A stretch of DNA of 64,000 bases from Spirosoma validum (GTDB lineage: Bacteria; Bacteroidota; Bacteroidia; Cytophagales; Spirosomataceae), in assembly GCF_014699035.1 (NCBI RefSeq), contig NZ_JACXAA010000018.1, positions 26,184 to 90,183 on the forward strand. The letters run 5' to 3'. Every line of letters begins with the position of its first letter. Position 1 is the first letter of the stretch. The notes under the pieces are model-generated. The model worked only from the letters and a program-made list of their open reading frames with translations, made no database searches and had not been told where the DNA came from. Below, piece by piece: positions 26,555 through 36,852 of the stretch. Made by a program: the position numbers and the translations under genes.

Positions 26555-28006
26555 ATGAAGACATACAATACCCTTATTACCTTGTTGCTCCTGCACTTGC
26601 TCAGCGCGTGTAGCCAGAGTTATCTGGACCTAAAACCTATATCATCTCCAACCTCTGATAACTTCTATAAAACAGCCGACGATATCCGAAACGCTGTAAA
26701 TGGTAGCTACGCAGCCTTGCAGGCCGATGGTATTGCAGGATTCAGTTACGTTTTTGCTGAGATTGCTTCTGACAATACTGTACCCGTAGCGTCGGGCTCG
26801 GTAACGGATCAGGATGAGTTCGACCGATTTTACATCCGTACCACGAACCCCTACATTTCCGGGCGCTGGAATGATAGTTACAGCGCCATTGCCCGCTTTA
26901 ACAACATTTTGGATAAAGTTGGCGGAATCACAATGGATGCAACCCTTAAGAAACGATACACTGCTGAAGTTAAGTTTTTGCGGGGACTGGTCTATTTCAA
27001 CCTGGTTCGTACGTTCGGCGATGTTCCACTGGTTACGAAAACCATCAATGACCCCGACGAAGGCTATGCATACACACGCAACCCCAAAACCGAAGTATAC
27101 GCTCTAATCGAGAAAGATCTCACCGAAGCCGAAGCTGATTTACCTGCTACGTATACGGGCGCCGATATCGGCAGAGCTACGAAAGGGGCGGCTAAAGCGC
27201 TACTGGGTAAAGTATACCTGACTCAGAAGAACTATTCACAGGCAGCTGCCAAACTAAAAGAAGTGATTAATCTGAATGTATATGCCCTTTTACCCAGCTA
27301 TGCCGATGTCTTTAAAGTGAGCAATAAAAACCATAAAGAATCGGTATTCGATGTACAGTATAAATCGGGGGGAGCGGGCGAAGGCAATAACTGGCCTAAC
27401 TCATTCGCCCCTCAGAATTCTGGCAATGCAGTCATTAACTTCAGTGGTGGAGGCAACAATCAACCGACGGACGATCTGGTACGAGCTTTCGAAGTGGGAG
27501 ACGTTCGCAAAGACCTTTCCCTGGCTACGTCTTATGTAAGCACGAGCGGACAGTTTGTTCCGGGTAACTACGTTAAAAAGTATTTCGATACTCCCGTCGT
27601 CAATAACGATAACGGCAACAATATCCCGATCATTCGTTACGCAGATGTCTTATTGATGTATGCAGAATGCGTGAACGAAGCAGGTTATCAGCCAACGGGC
27701 GAAGCCTTTACGTACCTGAATCAAATTCGGACGCGGGCGAGTCTGAAACCAAAAACCTCAGTCGATATTCCCGATCAGCAGTCATTTCGGCTGGCGATGG
27801 AGCAGGAACGGCGAGTCGAACTAGCCTTTGAAGGGCATCGATGGTATGATCTGGTACGTACCGGGCGGGCCGTTACGGTTATCAACAGCAAAAAAGATCA
27901 GATCCGTCTGGTCAATACGTTGACAGACAATAATCTGGTGTTTCCGATCCCACAAAGCCAGATTGACATTAATCAGGACAAAATCAAGCAGAATCCAGGG
28001 TATTAA
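26555..28006 (+). CDS. SusD/RagB outer-membrane lipoprotein
   Basis: A 483-residue lipoprotein with lipobox LLSAC (C19). The SusD pattern is clear: DNFYKTADDIRNAVNGSYAAL, a TPR-like helical core (EVKFLRGLVYFNLVRTFGDVPL, TKGAAKALLGKVYL) and the C-terminal hallmark YLNQIRTRA followed by ERRVELAFEGHRWYDLVRTG. It caps the SusC barrel and binds the glycan at the cell surface. It probably starts the co-directional gene run that reaches 40045, with spacings of 36 to 119 bases. Confidence 0.93.
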   Translation: MKTYNTLITLLLLHLLSACSQSYLDLKPISSPTSDNFYKTADDIRNAVNGSYAALQADGIAGFSYVFAEIASDNTVPVASGSVTDQDEFDRFYIRTTNPYISGRWNDSYSAIARFNNILDKVGGITMDATLKKRYTAEVKFLRGLVYFNLVRTFGDVPLVTKTINDPDEGYAYTRNPKTEVYALIEKDLTEAEADLPATYTGADIGRATKGAAKALLGKVYLTQKNYSQAAAKLKEVINLNVYALLPSYADVFKVSNKNHKESVFDVQYKSGGAGEGNNWPNSFAPQNSGNAVINFSGGGNNQPTDDLVRAFEVGDVRKDLSLATSYVSTSGQFVPGNYVKKYFDTPVVNNDNGNNIPIIRYADVLLMYAECVNEAGYQPTGEAFTYLNQIRTRASLKPKTSVDIPDQQSFRLAMEQERRVELAFEGHRWYDLVRTGRAVTVINSKKDQIRLVNTLTDNNLVFPIPQSQIDINQDKIKQNPGY

Positions 28007-28084
28007 ACCGATTCGGGAGCCTTTTACGTAAAGCCACGTAATGAATTGCCAAAAAAAGAACAACTATACGTACTCACTAAACGA

Positions 28085-28639
28085 ATGAACAGACGGGAAG
28101 CAGTAACACGAGTCGCCTGGATACTGGGCGGAACCTTTTCGGCACCTACCTTACAGGCGATGAGCCGATGGGAGGAACTGGCAACGAAAGGTAAACTACA
28201 GCCTCAGGCAGGGTCGTTTCTGACCGAAACCCAACAGGCCATTGTGGCACGAGTGACCGAACTCATCATCCCCAAAACCGATACCCCCGGTGCGCTGGAT
28301 GCCGGTGTGCCGGATTTTATGGAGGTGATGCTTCGCGACTGCTACAAAAAACCAGCGCAGGATACGTTTTTGGCCGGCGTTGTTGACCTGGAACGGAAAG
28401 GATTCCTGAACCTTCCGCCCGATCAGCAAACGACAACGCTGAAGCAGATTGAAACCGAAGCGCAGAAGAGCACTAGTCCAACGTTCTGGCTCATCACCAA
28501 AGAACTGACCCTGCTGGGCTATTTCACCTCGGAAGTCGGGGTTAAAGCGTCGTTTGATTACCAGCCCATTCCGGGACGATTCGAAGCTATTAAAATTAAG
28601 CCGGGGCAGAAAGATTTTATGTACGGCAATCAGGCATAG
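28085..28639 (+). CDS. Gluconate 2-dehydrogenase subunit 3 family protein (Tat-exported)
   Basis: A 184-residue small subunit of a GMC-type membrane or periplasmic dehydrogenase. The start M-N-R-R-E-A-V-T-R resembles a twin-arginine leader and is followed by a hydrophobic stretch (VAWILGGTFSAPTL). The core has the family's LTETQQAIVARVTELIIPKTDTPGA and a C-terminal GYFTSEVGVK segment. An in-frame TTG start at 28046 would add 13 residues before the leader and is unlikely. In glucoside 3-dehydrogenases and gluconate or fructose dehydrogenases the small subunit carries the large flavoprotein through the Tat system. The GMC gene starts 36 bases downstream. Confidence 0.85.
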   Translation: MNRREAVTRVAWILGGTFSAPTLQAMSRWEELATKGKLQPQAGSFLTETQQAIVARVTELIIPKTDTPGALDAGVPDFMEVMLRDCYKKPAQDTFLAGVVDLERKGFLNLPPDQQTTTLKQIETEAQKSTSPTFWLITKELTLLGYFTSEVGVKASFDYQPIPGRFEAIKIKPGQKDFMYGNQA

Positions 28640-28675
28640 AGCGAAAATCAATCGCTCGTTCACTCATTAATTGAT

Positions 28676-30385
28676 ATGAATCTCAATATAAAATCAGAAA
28701 AAGCCCAGACCTACGACGCTATTGTGGTGGGATCAGGCATGACGGGAGGCTGGGCCGCCAAAGAACTCACCGAAAAAGGTTTAAAAGTACTGATGATCGA
28801 ACGGGGCTACGAACTCAAGCACGTCGAAGATTACAAAACAGCGATGAAAGATCCCTGGGAGTTTGAACACCGGGGTAAAATCTCCAACGTAGCGGCCGAA
28901 GAACATTACGCAACGATGTATTTTTCGGCCAAAGAAGGTTCACAGCATCTCTACACCAACGACAAAGAACATCCGTACGTCCAGAAGCGCCCGTTCAACT
29001 GGATTCGGGCGTACCATACGGGTGGGAAATCGTTGCTGTGGGGTAAGCATACGTATCGCTGGAACCAGGAAGATTTCCTGGCCAATGCCAAACAGGGTAT
29101 CGGTATCGACTGGCCGATTCGCTATGAAGATCTGGTTCCGTGGTATTCCTACGTCGAAAAGTTTGTGGGTGTCAGCGGCACGCCTGAGAAATTAGCGGTT
29201 CTGCCGGATAGTCATTTCCTACCCGGTATGGCGATGACTGCCCCTGAACTTCATTTGAAAAAATCCGTGGCGCAGAAGCTGAATCGACCCATCACGATTG
29301 GGCGGGTCGCCCACCTGACCAAAGCGCAACCGCAACATCTGGCCGTGGGTCGAACGGATTGTCAATTCCGGAACCGGTGTTCGCGCGGATGTCCGTATGG
29401 GGGTTATTTCAGTTCGTTAGCTGCTACGTTGCCCGCTGCTCGAAACACGAACCGGCTGATGATTGTGCACAATGCCATTGTGAAAGAAATTCTGCTGGAC
29501 GATAAAACGCAGAAAGCGAAAGGGGTACGAGTCATTGATCAGAACACAATGGAGGTGCGGGAGTTCTACGCCAAAGTGATTTTCCTGAATGCAGGCACCG
29601 TCGGCTCTACATCGATTCTGATGAACTCGAAATCGGCTCGTTTCCCCAATGGTCTCGGAAACGACAGTGATCAATTGGGCCGTAATTTAATGGACCATCA
29701 CCTGGCGATTGGCGCAAGAGCAGACATCGACGGGTTTGAAAATGATTACTTCTTCGGGGCGCGTCCCGGAAGTTTATACATTCCGCGATTCCGCAACTGG
29801 GGAAATGATAAGCGGAACTACCTCCGGGGCTTTGGCTACCAGGGTGGCGCTACTCGCGCTGACTGGTCGCGGGGGGCAACAGAAACGGGCTTTGGTGGCG
29901 ATTTCAAACAGAAAATGACCCAGCCTGGCCCCTGGAAAATTAATCTCAGCGGCTTTGGCGAAGTCCTACCCAATCCGGACAACCGCTTCTACCTCAGCGA
30001 CGACCAGAAAGACAAATGGGGTCTGCCACAGGTTGTGTTCGACGCTGATTTTGGCGAAAACGAACTAGCCATGCGAAAAGACATCATGAATGACGGCGCC
30101 GAAATGCTGGAAGCCGCTGGCTTTAAGAACGTAGTGGCTTACGATAATCCCGTTGCGCACATGGGCCTGGGTATTCACGAGATGGGAACGGCTCGTATGG
30201 GAAAAGATCCTAAGACGTCGGTCCTGAACAAGTTTAATCAGGTGCACGCCTGTAAGAACGTATTCGTAACGGATGGATCAGGCATGACTTCGGCCTCAAA
30301 TGTCAATCCATCATTGACATATATGGCCCTTACAGCTCGCGCAGCAAACCATGCCGTCGAGCAGTTGAAAGCGCGCAGTCTTTGA
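28676..30385 (+). CDS. GMC-family FAD oxidoreductase (putative glycoside dehydrogenase large subunit)
   Basis: A 569-residue flavoprotein. The FAD-binding start is YDAIVVGSGMTGGWAAKELTE; a GMC substrate-binding region and the C-terminal domain follow (AHMGLGIHEMGTARMG, VTDGSGMTSASNVNPSLTYMAL). It has no signal peptide of its own and is expected to leave the cell with the Tat-bearing subunit encoded just upstream. This pair matches LacA/LacC-type glucoside 3-dehydrogenases and gluconate 2-dehydrogenases; a cytochrome subunit gene is not seen nearby. In a SusCD operon with unusual hydrolases, oxidation of a glycoside (for example to a 3-keto form) is the best guess; gluconate-type oxidation is the alternative. 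Confidence 0.88.
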   Translation: MNLNIKSEKAQTYDAIVVGSGMTGGWAAKELTEKGLKVLMIERGYELKHVEDYKTAMKDPWEFEHRGKISNVAAEEHYATMYFSAKEGSQHLYTNDKEHPYVQKRPFNWIRAYHTGGKSLLWGKHTYRWNQEDFLANAKQGIGIDWPIRYEDLVPWYSYVEKFVGVSGTPEKLAVLPDSHFLPGMAMTAPELHLKKSVAQKLNRPITIGRVAHLTKAQPQHLAVGRTDCQFRNRCSRGCPYGGYFSSLAATLPAARNTNRLMIVHNAIVKEILLDDKTQKAKGVRVIDQNTMEVREFYAKVIFLNAGTVGSTSILMNSKSARFPNGLGNDSDQLGRNLMDHHLAIGARADIDGFENDYFFGARPGSLYIPRFRNWGNDKRNYLRGFGYQGGATRADWSRGATETGFGGDFKQKMTQPGPWKINLSGFGEVLPNPDNRFYLSDDQKDKWGLPQVVFDADFGENELAMRKDIMNDGAEMLEAAGFKNVVAYDNPVAHMGLGIHEMGTARMGKDPKTSVLNKFNQVHACKNVFVTDGSGMTSASNVNPSLTYMALTARAANHAVEQLKARSL

Positions 30386-30450
30386 TAGTCAGTTGATTTG
30401 GTGAGTTGCTGAATATAGTCTCTGGCTACACTCAGCAACACGAATTCGTT

Positions 30451-32640
30451 ATGCAACGACAATACACGTTTTTCTGGCTGTTCCTTTTGATTTCTTTTCC
30501 CCGATCTGTCTTTGCACAAACGAAGGGGGAAAAGAAGCAGCCTATTGTCGTTGCCTTCGATACCACCAACAAACCAATACGTTTTGGGGTAAGCCATCTG
30601 GAAAAAGCGCTTCAAAAAGCTGGGCAGTCAGTGAAGATCATGCCGATTAGCTCAGGCAGCTCCAGTGACGCTATTACGTTACGTATCCTGCCGATGAAAA
30701 GCGAACCATCGCTCCGGGAAGAAGGCTATCGGATCAGTTACCAGACTGACAGACTTCTGATTACCGCTATTAATGCTACGGGGGCGATGTATGGCGCTAT
30801 GGATGCAGCGGAGCAGATTCAGATGGGCAAGCCCTGGAAGAAACTACCACCAAAAACGGTTAATCCACATTTTACAGTCCGGGCTTTGAAGGTGAACTTA
30901 CCATGGTCATCCTATCGAACCGGGCCAGCGATGGAGGTACACAACGAGGTTTGTCGGGACTTAACGTACTGGCAGCGGATGCTGGATCAAATGGCAGAGA
31001 ATCGCTTCAATGTGCTATCGCTCTGGAATGTGCATCCGTTCTCGTTCATGGTAAAGCCGACTAACTTCCCCGAAGCAAACAACTTTTCAGATAAGGAAAT
31101 GGCCGACTGGAAACACTTCTGGACGGACTTATTCCGGATGGCAAAAGAGCGCGGGATTGAGCCATACATTGTAAACTGGAACATTGCCGTATCGCCCGAA
31201 TTTGCGAAGCACTACGGTGTTCAGGAGCGAAACGATACGTCGGCGGTTGTTAAGCGCTATACGCGCGAAGTTGTTACGCAGGTCATTAACGAATATCCCG
31301 AATTGGCAGGTATTGGCATTACGTTGGCCGACTGGATGAGCAACTTCAAAACTGACGGTTCAACGCTGCCTGATATGACACCGAAAGATCGGGAAGACTG
31401 GCTCGAAGAGACAATTGTAGCTGGAATCAAAGCGGCCAATCGACCCGTTAAGTTTCTGCACCGTTCTGTTCTCTCCGCCGATCCAGGAGAAATGCGACGC
31501 GTAATCGATAACGCTAACCTACCGGATACGACGCTGGTCGAAATCAAATTCAACTGGTCGCATGGTCATTCGACACCGGTATTGGCCCTCACCCACGATT
31601 CGCATTCTGGTCAGCGTGACGATGGCTATTGGAATCCCTTGCCTAGGAATTACCGGGTTCAGTGGATGATTCGGAACGAGGACTTTTTCATTCTTCGCTG
31701 GGGTCAGCCAGATTTTATTCGTCGGCACATTGCGCAAAATACCGCACCTTACGTCAATGGTTATTTTGTTGGCTCAGAGGGCTATATACCGGCGAAAGAC
31801 TATTCTCACCTGGACAACGCGCATCGCACCTGGACTTATGCCTTTGAGAAACAATGGCTGTTTTATCAACTCTGGGGGCGCTTGCTTTTTGATCCAAAGA
31901 CACCGGATGCCGTATTTGAGGCCAGTTTCGCAAACCGCTACGGTCTCAAATCTGGTAAATTACTACTCGAAGCGACTGCCGCTGCCAGTCAGATGCCCTT
32001 ACGTCTGGCATCATTTTACGGCTCTACCTGGGATTATACGCTTTACTCGGAGGGCTTTCTGGCGCCATTTACGGCCAGCAAAGGTTTTCAGGATAACGTA
32101 TCGGCCTTCATTTCGATCAATGAATTAATCGATCATCAGACGCTGGCTCCCGACTACATGTCCATCAAAGACTACGTCAACTGGAATCAGGAAACGAAAG
32201 CTATCCCTAATGGTAAGATCAGTCCGATACTACTTGCCGATCAACTGGAAACGGACAGCAAAACTGTTTTAACGCGAGTAGAACAACTGCGTCCTGGTTC
32301 CTCTCCTACGTTGATCTGTGAGTTAGCTGACCTGGAAGCCTGGGCCTATTTGAGCCAGTATTTTGCGGATAAGCTTCGGGCTGGAGTAGCGCTGCATACG
32401 TATCGCCTTTCGCAGAATAAAGCGCAGCAGCAACAAGCCGTTGCGTTGCTGACGAAATGCCTGACGCACTGGCGCAAAGTAAGCGAGATTACCGCCAGTC
32501 ATTACCAGGAAGTGCCTTACATTGAGGGTTATCGGGTAAAAGATAAAGCCTCCATGGACGCCCGCTATTTCTCCTGGACGAAATACCTGCCACAGGTTGA
32601 GCGCGATATTCAGTTAGCCCAGAAAAATAATACGGATTAA
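30451..32640 (+). CDS. Secreted glycoside hydrolase-like protein with GH67-type N-terminal domain
   Basis: A 729-residue secreted protein (signal peptide ending RSVFA-Q). Residues about 25-145 form the small alpha/beta domain found at the N-terminus of GH67 and GH20-like enzymes (GVSHLEKALQKAGQSV, EEGYRISYQTDRLLITA, GAMYGAMDAAEQIQ). A TIM-barrel-like part follows (YWQRMLDQMAENRFNVLSLWN, RMAKERGIEPYIVNWN, GIGITLADWM) with acidic candidates in VGSEGYIP. It is not an ordinary GH67 glucuronidase, since the barrel motifs do not match well, so an alpha-glucuronidase-like or other exo-activity is only inferred. The ATG at 30451 gives a proper signal peptide; an upstream start would add 15 residues. 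Confidence 0.7.
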   Translation: MQRQYTFFWLFLLISFPRSVFAQTKGEKKQPIVVAFDTTNKPIRFGVSHLEKALQKAGQSVKIMPISSGSSSDAITLRILPMKSEPSLREEGYRISYQTDRLLITAINATGAMYGAMDAAEQIQMGKPWKKLPPKTVNPHFTVRALKVNLPWSSYRTGPAMEVHNEVCRDLTYWQRMLDQMAENRFNVLSLWNVHPFSFMVKPTNFPEANNFSDKEMADWKHFWTDLFRMAKERGIEPYIVNWNIAVSPEFAKHYGVQERNDTSAVVKRYTREVVTQVINEYPELAGIGITLADWMSNFKTDGSTLPDMTPKDREDWLEETIVAGIKAANRPVKFLHRSVLSADPGEMRRVIDNANLPDTTLVEIKFNWSHGHSTPVLALTHDSHSGQRDDGYWNPLPRNYRVQWMIRNEDFFILRWGQPDFIRRHIAQNTAPYVNGYFVGSEGYIPAKDYSHLDNAHRTWTYAFEKQWLFYQLWGRLLFDPKTPDAVFEASFANRYGLKSGKLLLEATAAASQMPLRLASFYGSTWDYTLYSEGFLAPFTASKGFQDNVSAFISINELIDHQTLAPDYMSIKDYVNWNQETKAIPNGKISPILLADQLETDSKTVLTRVEQLRPGSSPTLICELADLEAWAYLSQYFADKLRAGVALHTYRLSQNKAQQQQAVALLTKCLTHWRKVSEITASHYQEVPYIEGYRVKDKASMDARYFSWTKYLPQVERDIQLAQKNNTD

Positions 32641-32731
32641 CTCTGTTGCTCATAGCATCAGACAACTAGAATCAGTACCGAAGACCCTTATCCTAATCCC
32701 CTACCATGAGCCTAAGCGCTCATTTGTACTT

Positions 32732-34915
32732 ATGGAACGTAGAGATTTTATCAAAACCAGCGGCCTTATTGGAAGTACGTACGCGCTTTCAGGAGCTTCT
32801 CTATTCGCTAACTCGCCGACTCTTACTTCGAACGTAGCACCCGCCGATACGTTCTGGCTCGATGGGCCGATGCGATGGGCACAACTCGCCTTTGTAGAAC
32901 GCGACCCTGGCCACTACGATCCGGATTTCTGGCTCAATTATTTTAAGCGGATTCATGCGGATGGCGCTCTGCTCAGCGCTGGTGGTATCGTGGCGTTCTA
33001 CCCAACCAAGATTCCACTCCATCACCGCAGCGAATTCATGGGCAATTCCGATACGTTAGGCTATCTGGTTGATGGGTGCAAAAAACAGGGCATGAAGATC
33101 ATGCTACGTACCGACCCCCATGCCGCCCGACAGGATGTTTATGACGCCCACCCGGACTGGATTGCGGTAACGGCTGATGGGCAAAAACGCCGTCACTGGG
33201 CTAACCCGGATTTGTGGGTCACCTGCGCCTTAGGTCCCTACAACTTTGAATTCATGCCTCAGGTGAATAAGGAGATCATGGAGAGATTCAAACCGGAAGG
33301 CATTTTTTCAAACCGATGGCACGGTCATGACATTTGCTACTGCGAACATTGCCAGCGCAATTTCAAAGCGGCTTCAGGACTTGAATTACCTCAGAAAGCC
33401 GATAAGCTTGACCCAACGTATCGCAAATGGGCCGACTGGAAAATGAAGCGACTGCGGGAAGTCTGGGCCTTATGGGATTCAGGCATTCGTCAACAGCAAC
33501 CGACATCCCGGTTTATTCCCAACGGTTTCCCGGATAAAGTATTGACGGGGAAAGAAGCCGACCTCTTCTTTGCCGACCAGCAGGCCCGGCGCGGCCTAAC
33601 TCCGCCCTGGGCCAATGGGAAGGGTGCCAAAGAGCTACGTTCTACCCTAGGTATGAAACCCCTGATTGGAATTTTCAGCGTCGGGATCGAAGAAGAATTC
33701 CGCTGGAAAGATTCGGTGCAAAGCGATGCAGAGATTCGAATCTGGGTAGCTGAAGGAACGGCCAACGGCATGCGGCCCTGCTTCGTTAAATTCGGGGGTG
33801 ATATTTACGACAAGCGTTGGATGGAAGCCGTTGCCAGGCTCTACGAAGGCTATCACAAGAACGAAAAATACCTTCGTAACACGGCACCGATGGCCCGCGT
33901 TGGCGTTGTTTATTCCGAACAAACCGACCGTAATTATGGAGGCAAAGCGTGGCAGCAAAAAAGTGGAGACCATGTAGATGGGTTTTATCATAACCTCGTC
34001 GAGAGCCGGATTCCGTTCGATATGGTTAACGATCGCCTGCTCACGCCCGATGATCTCAAGCGGTTTAAGCTGCTAATTCTGCCCAATATTGCCGCTCTTT
34101 CTGATGCGCAGTGCAAGCAGATACAAGCGTTTGTCGATGCTGGCGGGAGTGTGATCGCTACGTTTGAAACCTCACTTTATGACGAAGAAGGCAATCAGCG
34201 ACCGAACTTTGGCCTGGCCAGCTTATTTGGTGTTACGTACGATCAGAAAGTAGAAGGCCCGATGCGGAATAGCTATCTGCACATGAATCAAAATGCGAAG
34301 GACAGCCAGACGCAACTGATTCTGAAAGGGCTCGACGATACGCCCCGGATCATCAACTCGATTTATAAAGTGGCCGTAAAGCCAACCACTACGTTCCCTA
34401 GTCCGGTTACGCTCATTCCGACCTATCCTGATTTACCGATGGAGGACGTTTACCCACGCGTAGCTCAGACAGATACGCGGGAGATATACCTGCGACAGGT
34501 CGGCAAAGGACGCGTTGCCTACATTCCCGGCGATCTGGATCGGTCGTTCTGGCAACTCCTGAATGTCGATCATGGCCAATTGCTTACTAATGTCGTTCAA
34601 TGGGCGCTTGACGAAGAACCAATCGCTTCTGTAAATGGACCAGGCGTGATCGATGTCAATGTGTGGCGGCAGGATAAGTCAATGACGGTTCATTTAGTTA
34701 ATCTGACCAATCCCATGATGATGAAAGGGCCATTTCGGGAGCTGATTCCTGTCGAAGCGCAGGTTTCGGTTCAGGTTCCGGCTGGCGCCAAGGTGACGGG
34801 AGTTAAGCTACTGATGAGTGAGCAAAAGCCCAAATTCGAACTTAAAGGCGGAAAAGTGACGCTGACTGTGCCCAAAATTCTCGATCATGAGATTGTCGCG
34901 CTGGATTTAGCGTAA
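32732..34915 (+). CDS. GHL6-type hydrolase with beta-galactosidase trimerisation-like domain (Tat leader)
   Basis: A 727-residue protein whose leader (MERRDFIKTSGLIGSTYALSG) is Tat-like. The N-terminal half is a TIM barrel of the hypothetical glycosyl hydrolase 6 type (DGALLSAGGIVAFYP, KKQGMKIMLRTD, EGIFSNRWHGHDICYCEHC). The HxxxCYCxxC segment is typical of this group and of GH42-like enzymes. Residues about 390-530 resemble the GH42 trimerisation domain (ARVGVVYSEQT, FKLLILPNIAALSDAQC, GGSVIATFETS). The activity of this group is largely uncharacterised. It is a distant paralogue of 37895-40045. In this operon it probably acts on an imported or partly oxidised glycoside. Confidence 0.75.
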   Translation: MERRDFIKTSGLIGSTYALSGASLFANSPTLTSNVAPADTFWLDGPMRWAQLAFVERDPGHYDPDFWLNYFKRIHADGALLSAGGIVAFYPTKIPLHHRSEFMGNSDTLGYLVDGCKKQGMKIMLRTDPHAARQDVYDAHPDWIAVTADGQKRRHWANPDLWVTCALGPYNFEFMPQVNKEIMERFKPEGIFSNRWHGHDICYCEHCQRNFKAASGLELPQKADKLDPTYRKWADWKMKRLREVWALWDSGIRQQQPTSRFIPNGFPDKVLTGKEADLFFADQQARRGLTPPWANGKGAKELRSTLGMKPLIGIFSVGIEEEFRWKDSVQSDAEIRIWVAEGTANGMRPCFVKFGGDIYDKRWMEAVARLYEGYHKNEKYLRNTAPMARVGVVYSEQTDRNYGGKAWQQKSGDHVDGFYHNLVESRIPFDMVNDRLLTPDDLKRFKLLILPNIAALSDAQCKQIQAFVDAGGSVIATFETSLYDEEGNQRPNFGLASLFGVTYDQKVEGPMRNSYLHMNQNAKDSQTQLILKGLDDTPRIINSIYKVAVKPTTTFPSPVTLIPTYPDLPMEDVYPRVAQTDTREIYLRQVGKGRVAYIPGDLDRSFWQLLNVDHGQLLTNVVQWALDEEPIASVNGPGVIDVNVWRQDKSMTVHLVNLTNPMMMKGPFRELIPVEAQVSVQVPAGAKVTGVKLLMSEQKPKFELKGGKVTLTVPKILDHEIVALDLA

Positions 34916-34963
34916 CCCGATACTAATTTGCCTGATTCCTAACTCACTAACTGCGAATAACTC

Positions 34964-36733
34964 ATGGTTTGGAAACAAGTTATTGACCCGTTTAACAATA
35001 TCGCTTTATCTGTCCTGGTGGCGGCAATTCCCATTCTGTTTATTTTCTGGGCGCTGATCATCCGAAAAATGAAAGGCTACCAGGCCAGCCTGATCGCTAC
35101 AGCCATTGCGATGCTTATCGCCGTTTCTGTGTATGGTATGCCCATAAAACTGGCGCTTTTATCGGCTGCGCACGGAGCACTGTACGGCTTATTCCCTATT
35201 TGCTGGCTGGTCGTTATGGCCGTATTTCTATTCAACGTTACGGTGAAAAGTGGCCAGTTTGAGATCATTAAACATTTCATGGCGTCTATTACGTCTGACC
35301 GACGACTACAGGCGCTGTTGATTGCTTTTTCGTTCGGCTCATTTCTGGAAGGCACGGCTGGCTTTGGGGCTCCGGTTGCCATTACGGCAGCTATGTTGGT
35401 TGGTCTGGGGTTCAATCCGCTTTACGCATCGGGTATTTGCCTGATCGCCAATACCGCGCCGGTTGCTTTTGGCTCGATCGGCATTCCCATTACGGTGGCT
35501 TCGCAGGTATCGGGGATTCCAGAATTGCCGATTTCGCAAATGGTAGGCCGAACCCTCCCGCTTCTGTCAATCGTGTTGCCTTTTTATCTGGTTAGCATTA
35601 TTGCCGGGGTGAAAAAAGCGCAGGAAATTTGGCCCGCGGTTTTAGTATCGGGGATTACGTTCGCTTTCCTTCAATATTTCTCCTCCAATTTCCTGGGGCC
35701 TGCCCTACCCGACGTTATTGCGGGATTAGGCTCGATTATTTGCCTGATGACCTTTTTGCGCTTCTGGAAACCCAAAAGCGTCTGGCGCTTTGCCAACGAA
35801 CCAGCCGCTACGATCAATACTGACATTAGCTATACCAATAGTGAGCTGGTCAGAGCGTGGACGCCTTTTATTGTGCTGACCATTATGGTGATTGCCTGGG
35901 GCATACAACCCATCAAAGACGCGCTCAATTCAGCCGGCATGGTTCAGTTCGAGTTTCCGGGGCTCCACAATGCTATCCAGGGCGAAGACGGAACCTTACT
36001 TCCTAAATTATTCAAGTTCAATTATTTATCAGCCGCCGGCACAGCCATTTTAATTGCCGCGCTTGTTGCCATTCCGTTGGTTGGGCTAACGTATCGTGAG
36101 GGCGCTGGTGTGTTTGGCGCTACGTTAACCCAACTCCGATTTCCGATTCTGACGATTGCTGCGGTGCTGGGGTTTGCCTATGTTCTGAACGATTCGGGCA
36201 TGACACTCACAATGGCCGACGTATTGGCCAATACGGGCGCTTTATTCCCATTTTTCGCGCCCGTATTGGGCTGGCTGGGAGTCTTTATCACCGGCTCCGA
36301 TACGTCTGCTAACGCCTTGTTCAGTAAACTGCAGTACGCTACGGCGCAATCCATCGGCGTTGATCCGGTGGTGACAGTGGCCGCTAACATATCCGGTGGT
36401 GTGGTCGGTAAAATGATTTCGCCACAATCCATTGCCGTGGCAGCAGCAGCGGGGAACCTGGTAGGCAAAGAATCTGAGTTATTCCGTTTTACAGTGAAGC
36501 ATAGCTTCATTATGCTGAGCCTTATCTGCCTCATTGTTCTGGCGCAGGCATATGTCGTTAAATGGCTGATTCCAGTCTATGAAATGCTGGGTAGCAAAAA
36601 AGCCACTGTCCTGCCCGATCTAACCAAAGGGTACACGTATCTAATTGTTCTGGCTGTTTTATTAGCGGTTATCGCGTCGGCTATTTTGATGACAACCCGA
36701 AAAAAGCAGCAAACGCCTAATTTAGTTAACTGA
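34964..36733 (+). CDS. lldP: L-lactate permease (LctP/LldP) family transporter
   Basis: A 589-residue inner-membrane protein with roughly a dozen or more hydrophobic segments. Diagnostic family motifs are present: SFLEGTAGFGAPVAITAAML in the first half and GSDTSANALFSKLQYATA in the second, plus GKMISPQSIAVA. Known members take up L-lactate, D-lactate or glycolate with protons. Since it lies in a SusCD-led operon next to a D-2-hydroxyacid dehydrogenase, the real substrate here may be another short hydroxy acid or a sugar acid; the gene symbol denotes the family only. Spacing to the upstream gene is 48 bases. Confidence 0.85.
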   Translation: MVWKQVIDPFNNIALSVLVAAIPILFIFWALIIRKMKGYQASLIATAIAMLIAVSVYGMPIKLALLSAAHGALYGLFPICWLVVMAVFLFNVTVKSGQFEIIKHFMASITSDRRLQALLIAFSFGSFLEGTAGFGAPVAITAAMLVGLGFNPLYASGICLIANTAPVAFGSIGIPITVASQVSGIPELPISQMVGRTLPLLSIVLPFYLVSIIAGVKKAQEIWPAVLVSGITFAFLQYFSSNFLGPALPDVIAGLGSIICLMTFLRFWKPKSVWRFANEPAATINTDISYTNSELVRAWTPFIVLTIMVIAWGIQPIKDALNSAGMVQFEFPGLHNAIQGEDGTLLPKLFKFNYLSAAGTAILIAALVAIPLVGLTYREGAGVFGATLTQLRFPILTIAAVLGFAYVLNDSGMTLTMADVLANTGALFPFFAPVLGWLGVFITGSDTSANALFSKLQYATAQSIGVDPVVTVAANISGGVVGKMISPQSIAVAAAAGNLVGKESELFRFTVKHSFIMLSLICLIVLAQAYVVKWLIPVYEMLGSKKATVLPDLTKGYTYLIVLAVLLAVIASAILMTTRKKQQTPNLVN

Positions 36734-36852
36734 TTTCCATTCTTTCCCTAAATAAACCCCGCTCTGGAAACCATAAGATCGTGTTGCAAGACAATTATCT
36801 TGCGAGGCTCGAAAGTGAGGCTGACGTTCATTAGTGCGGGAAAATTCGACTT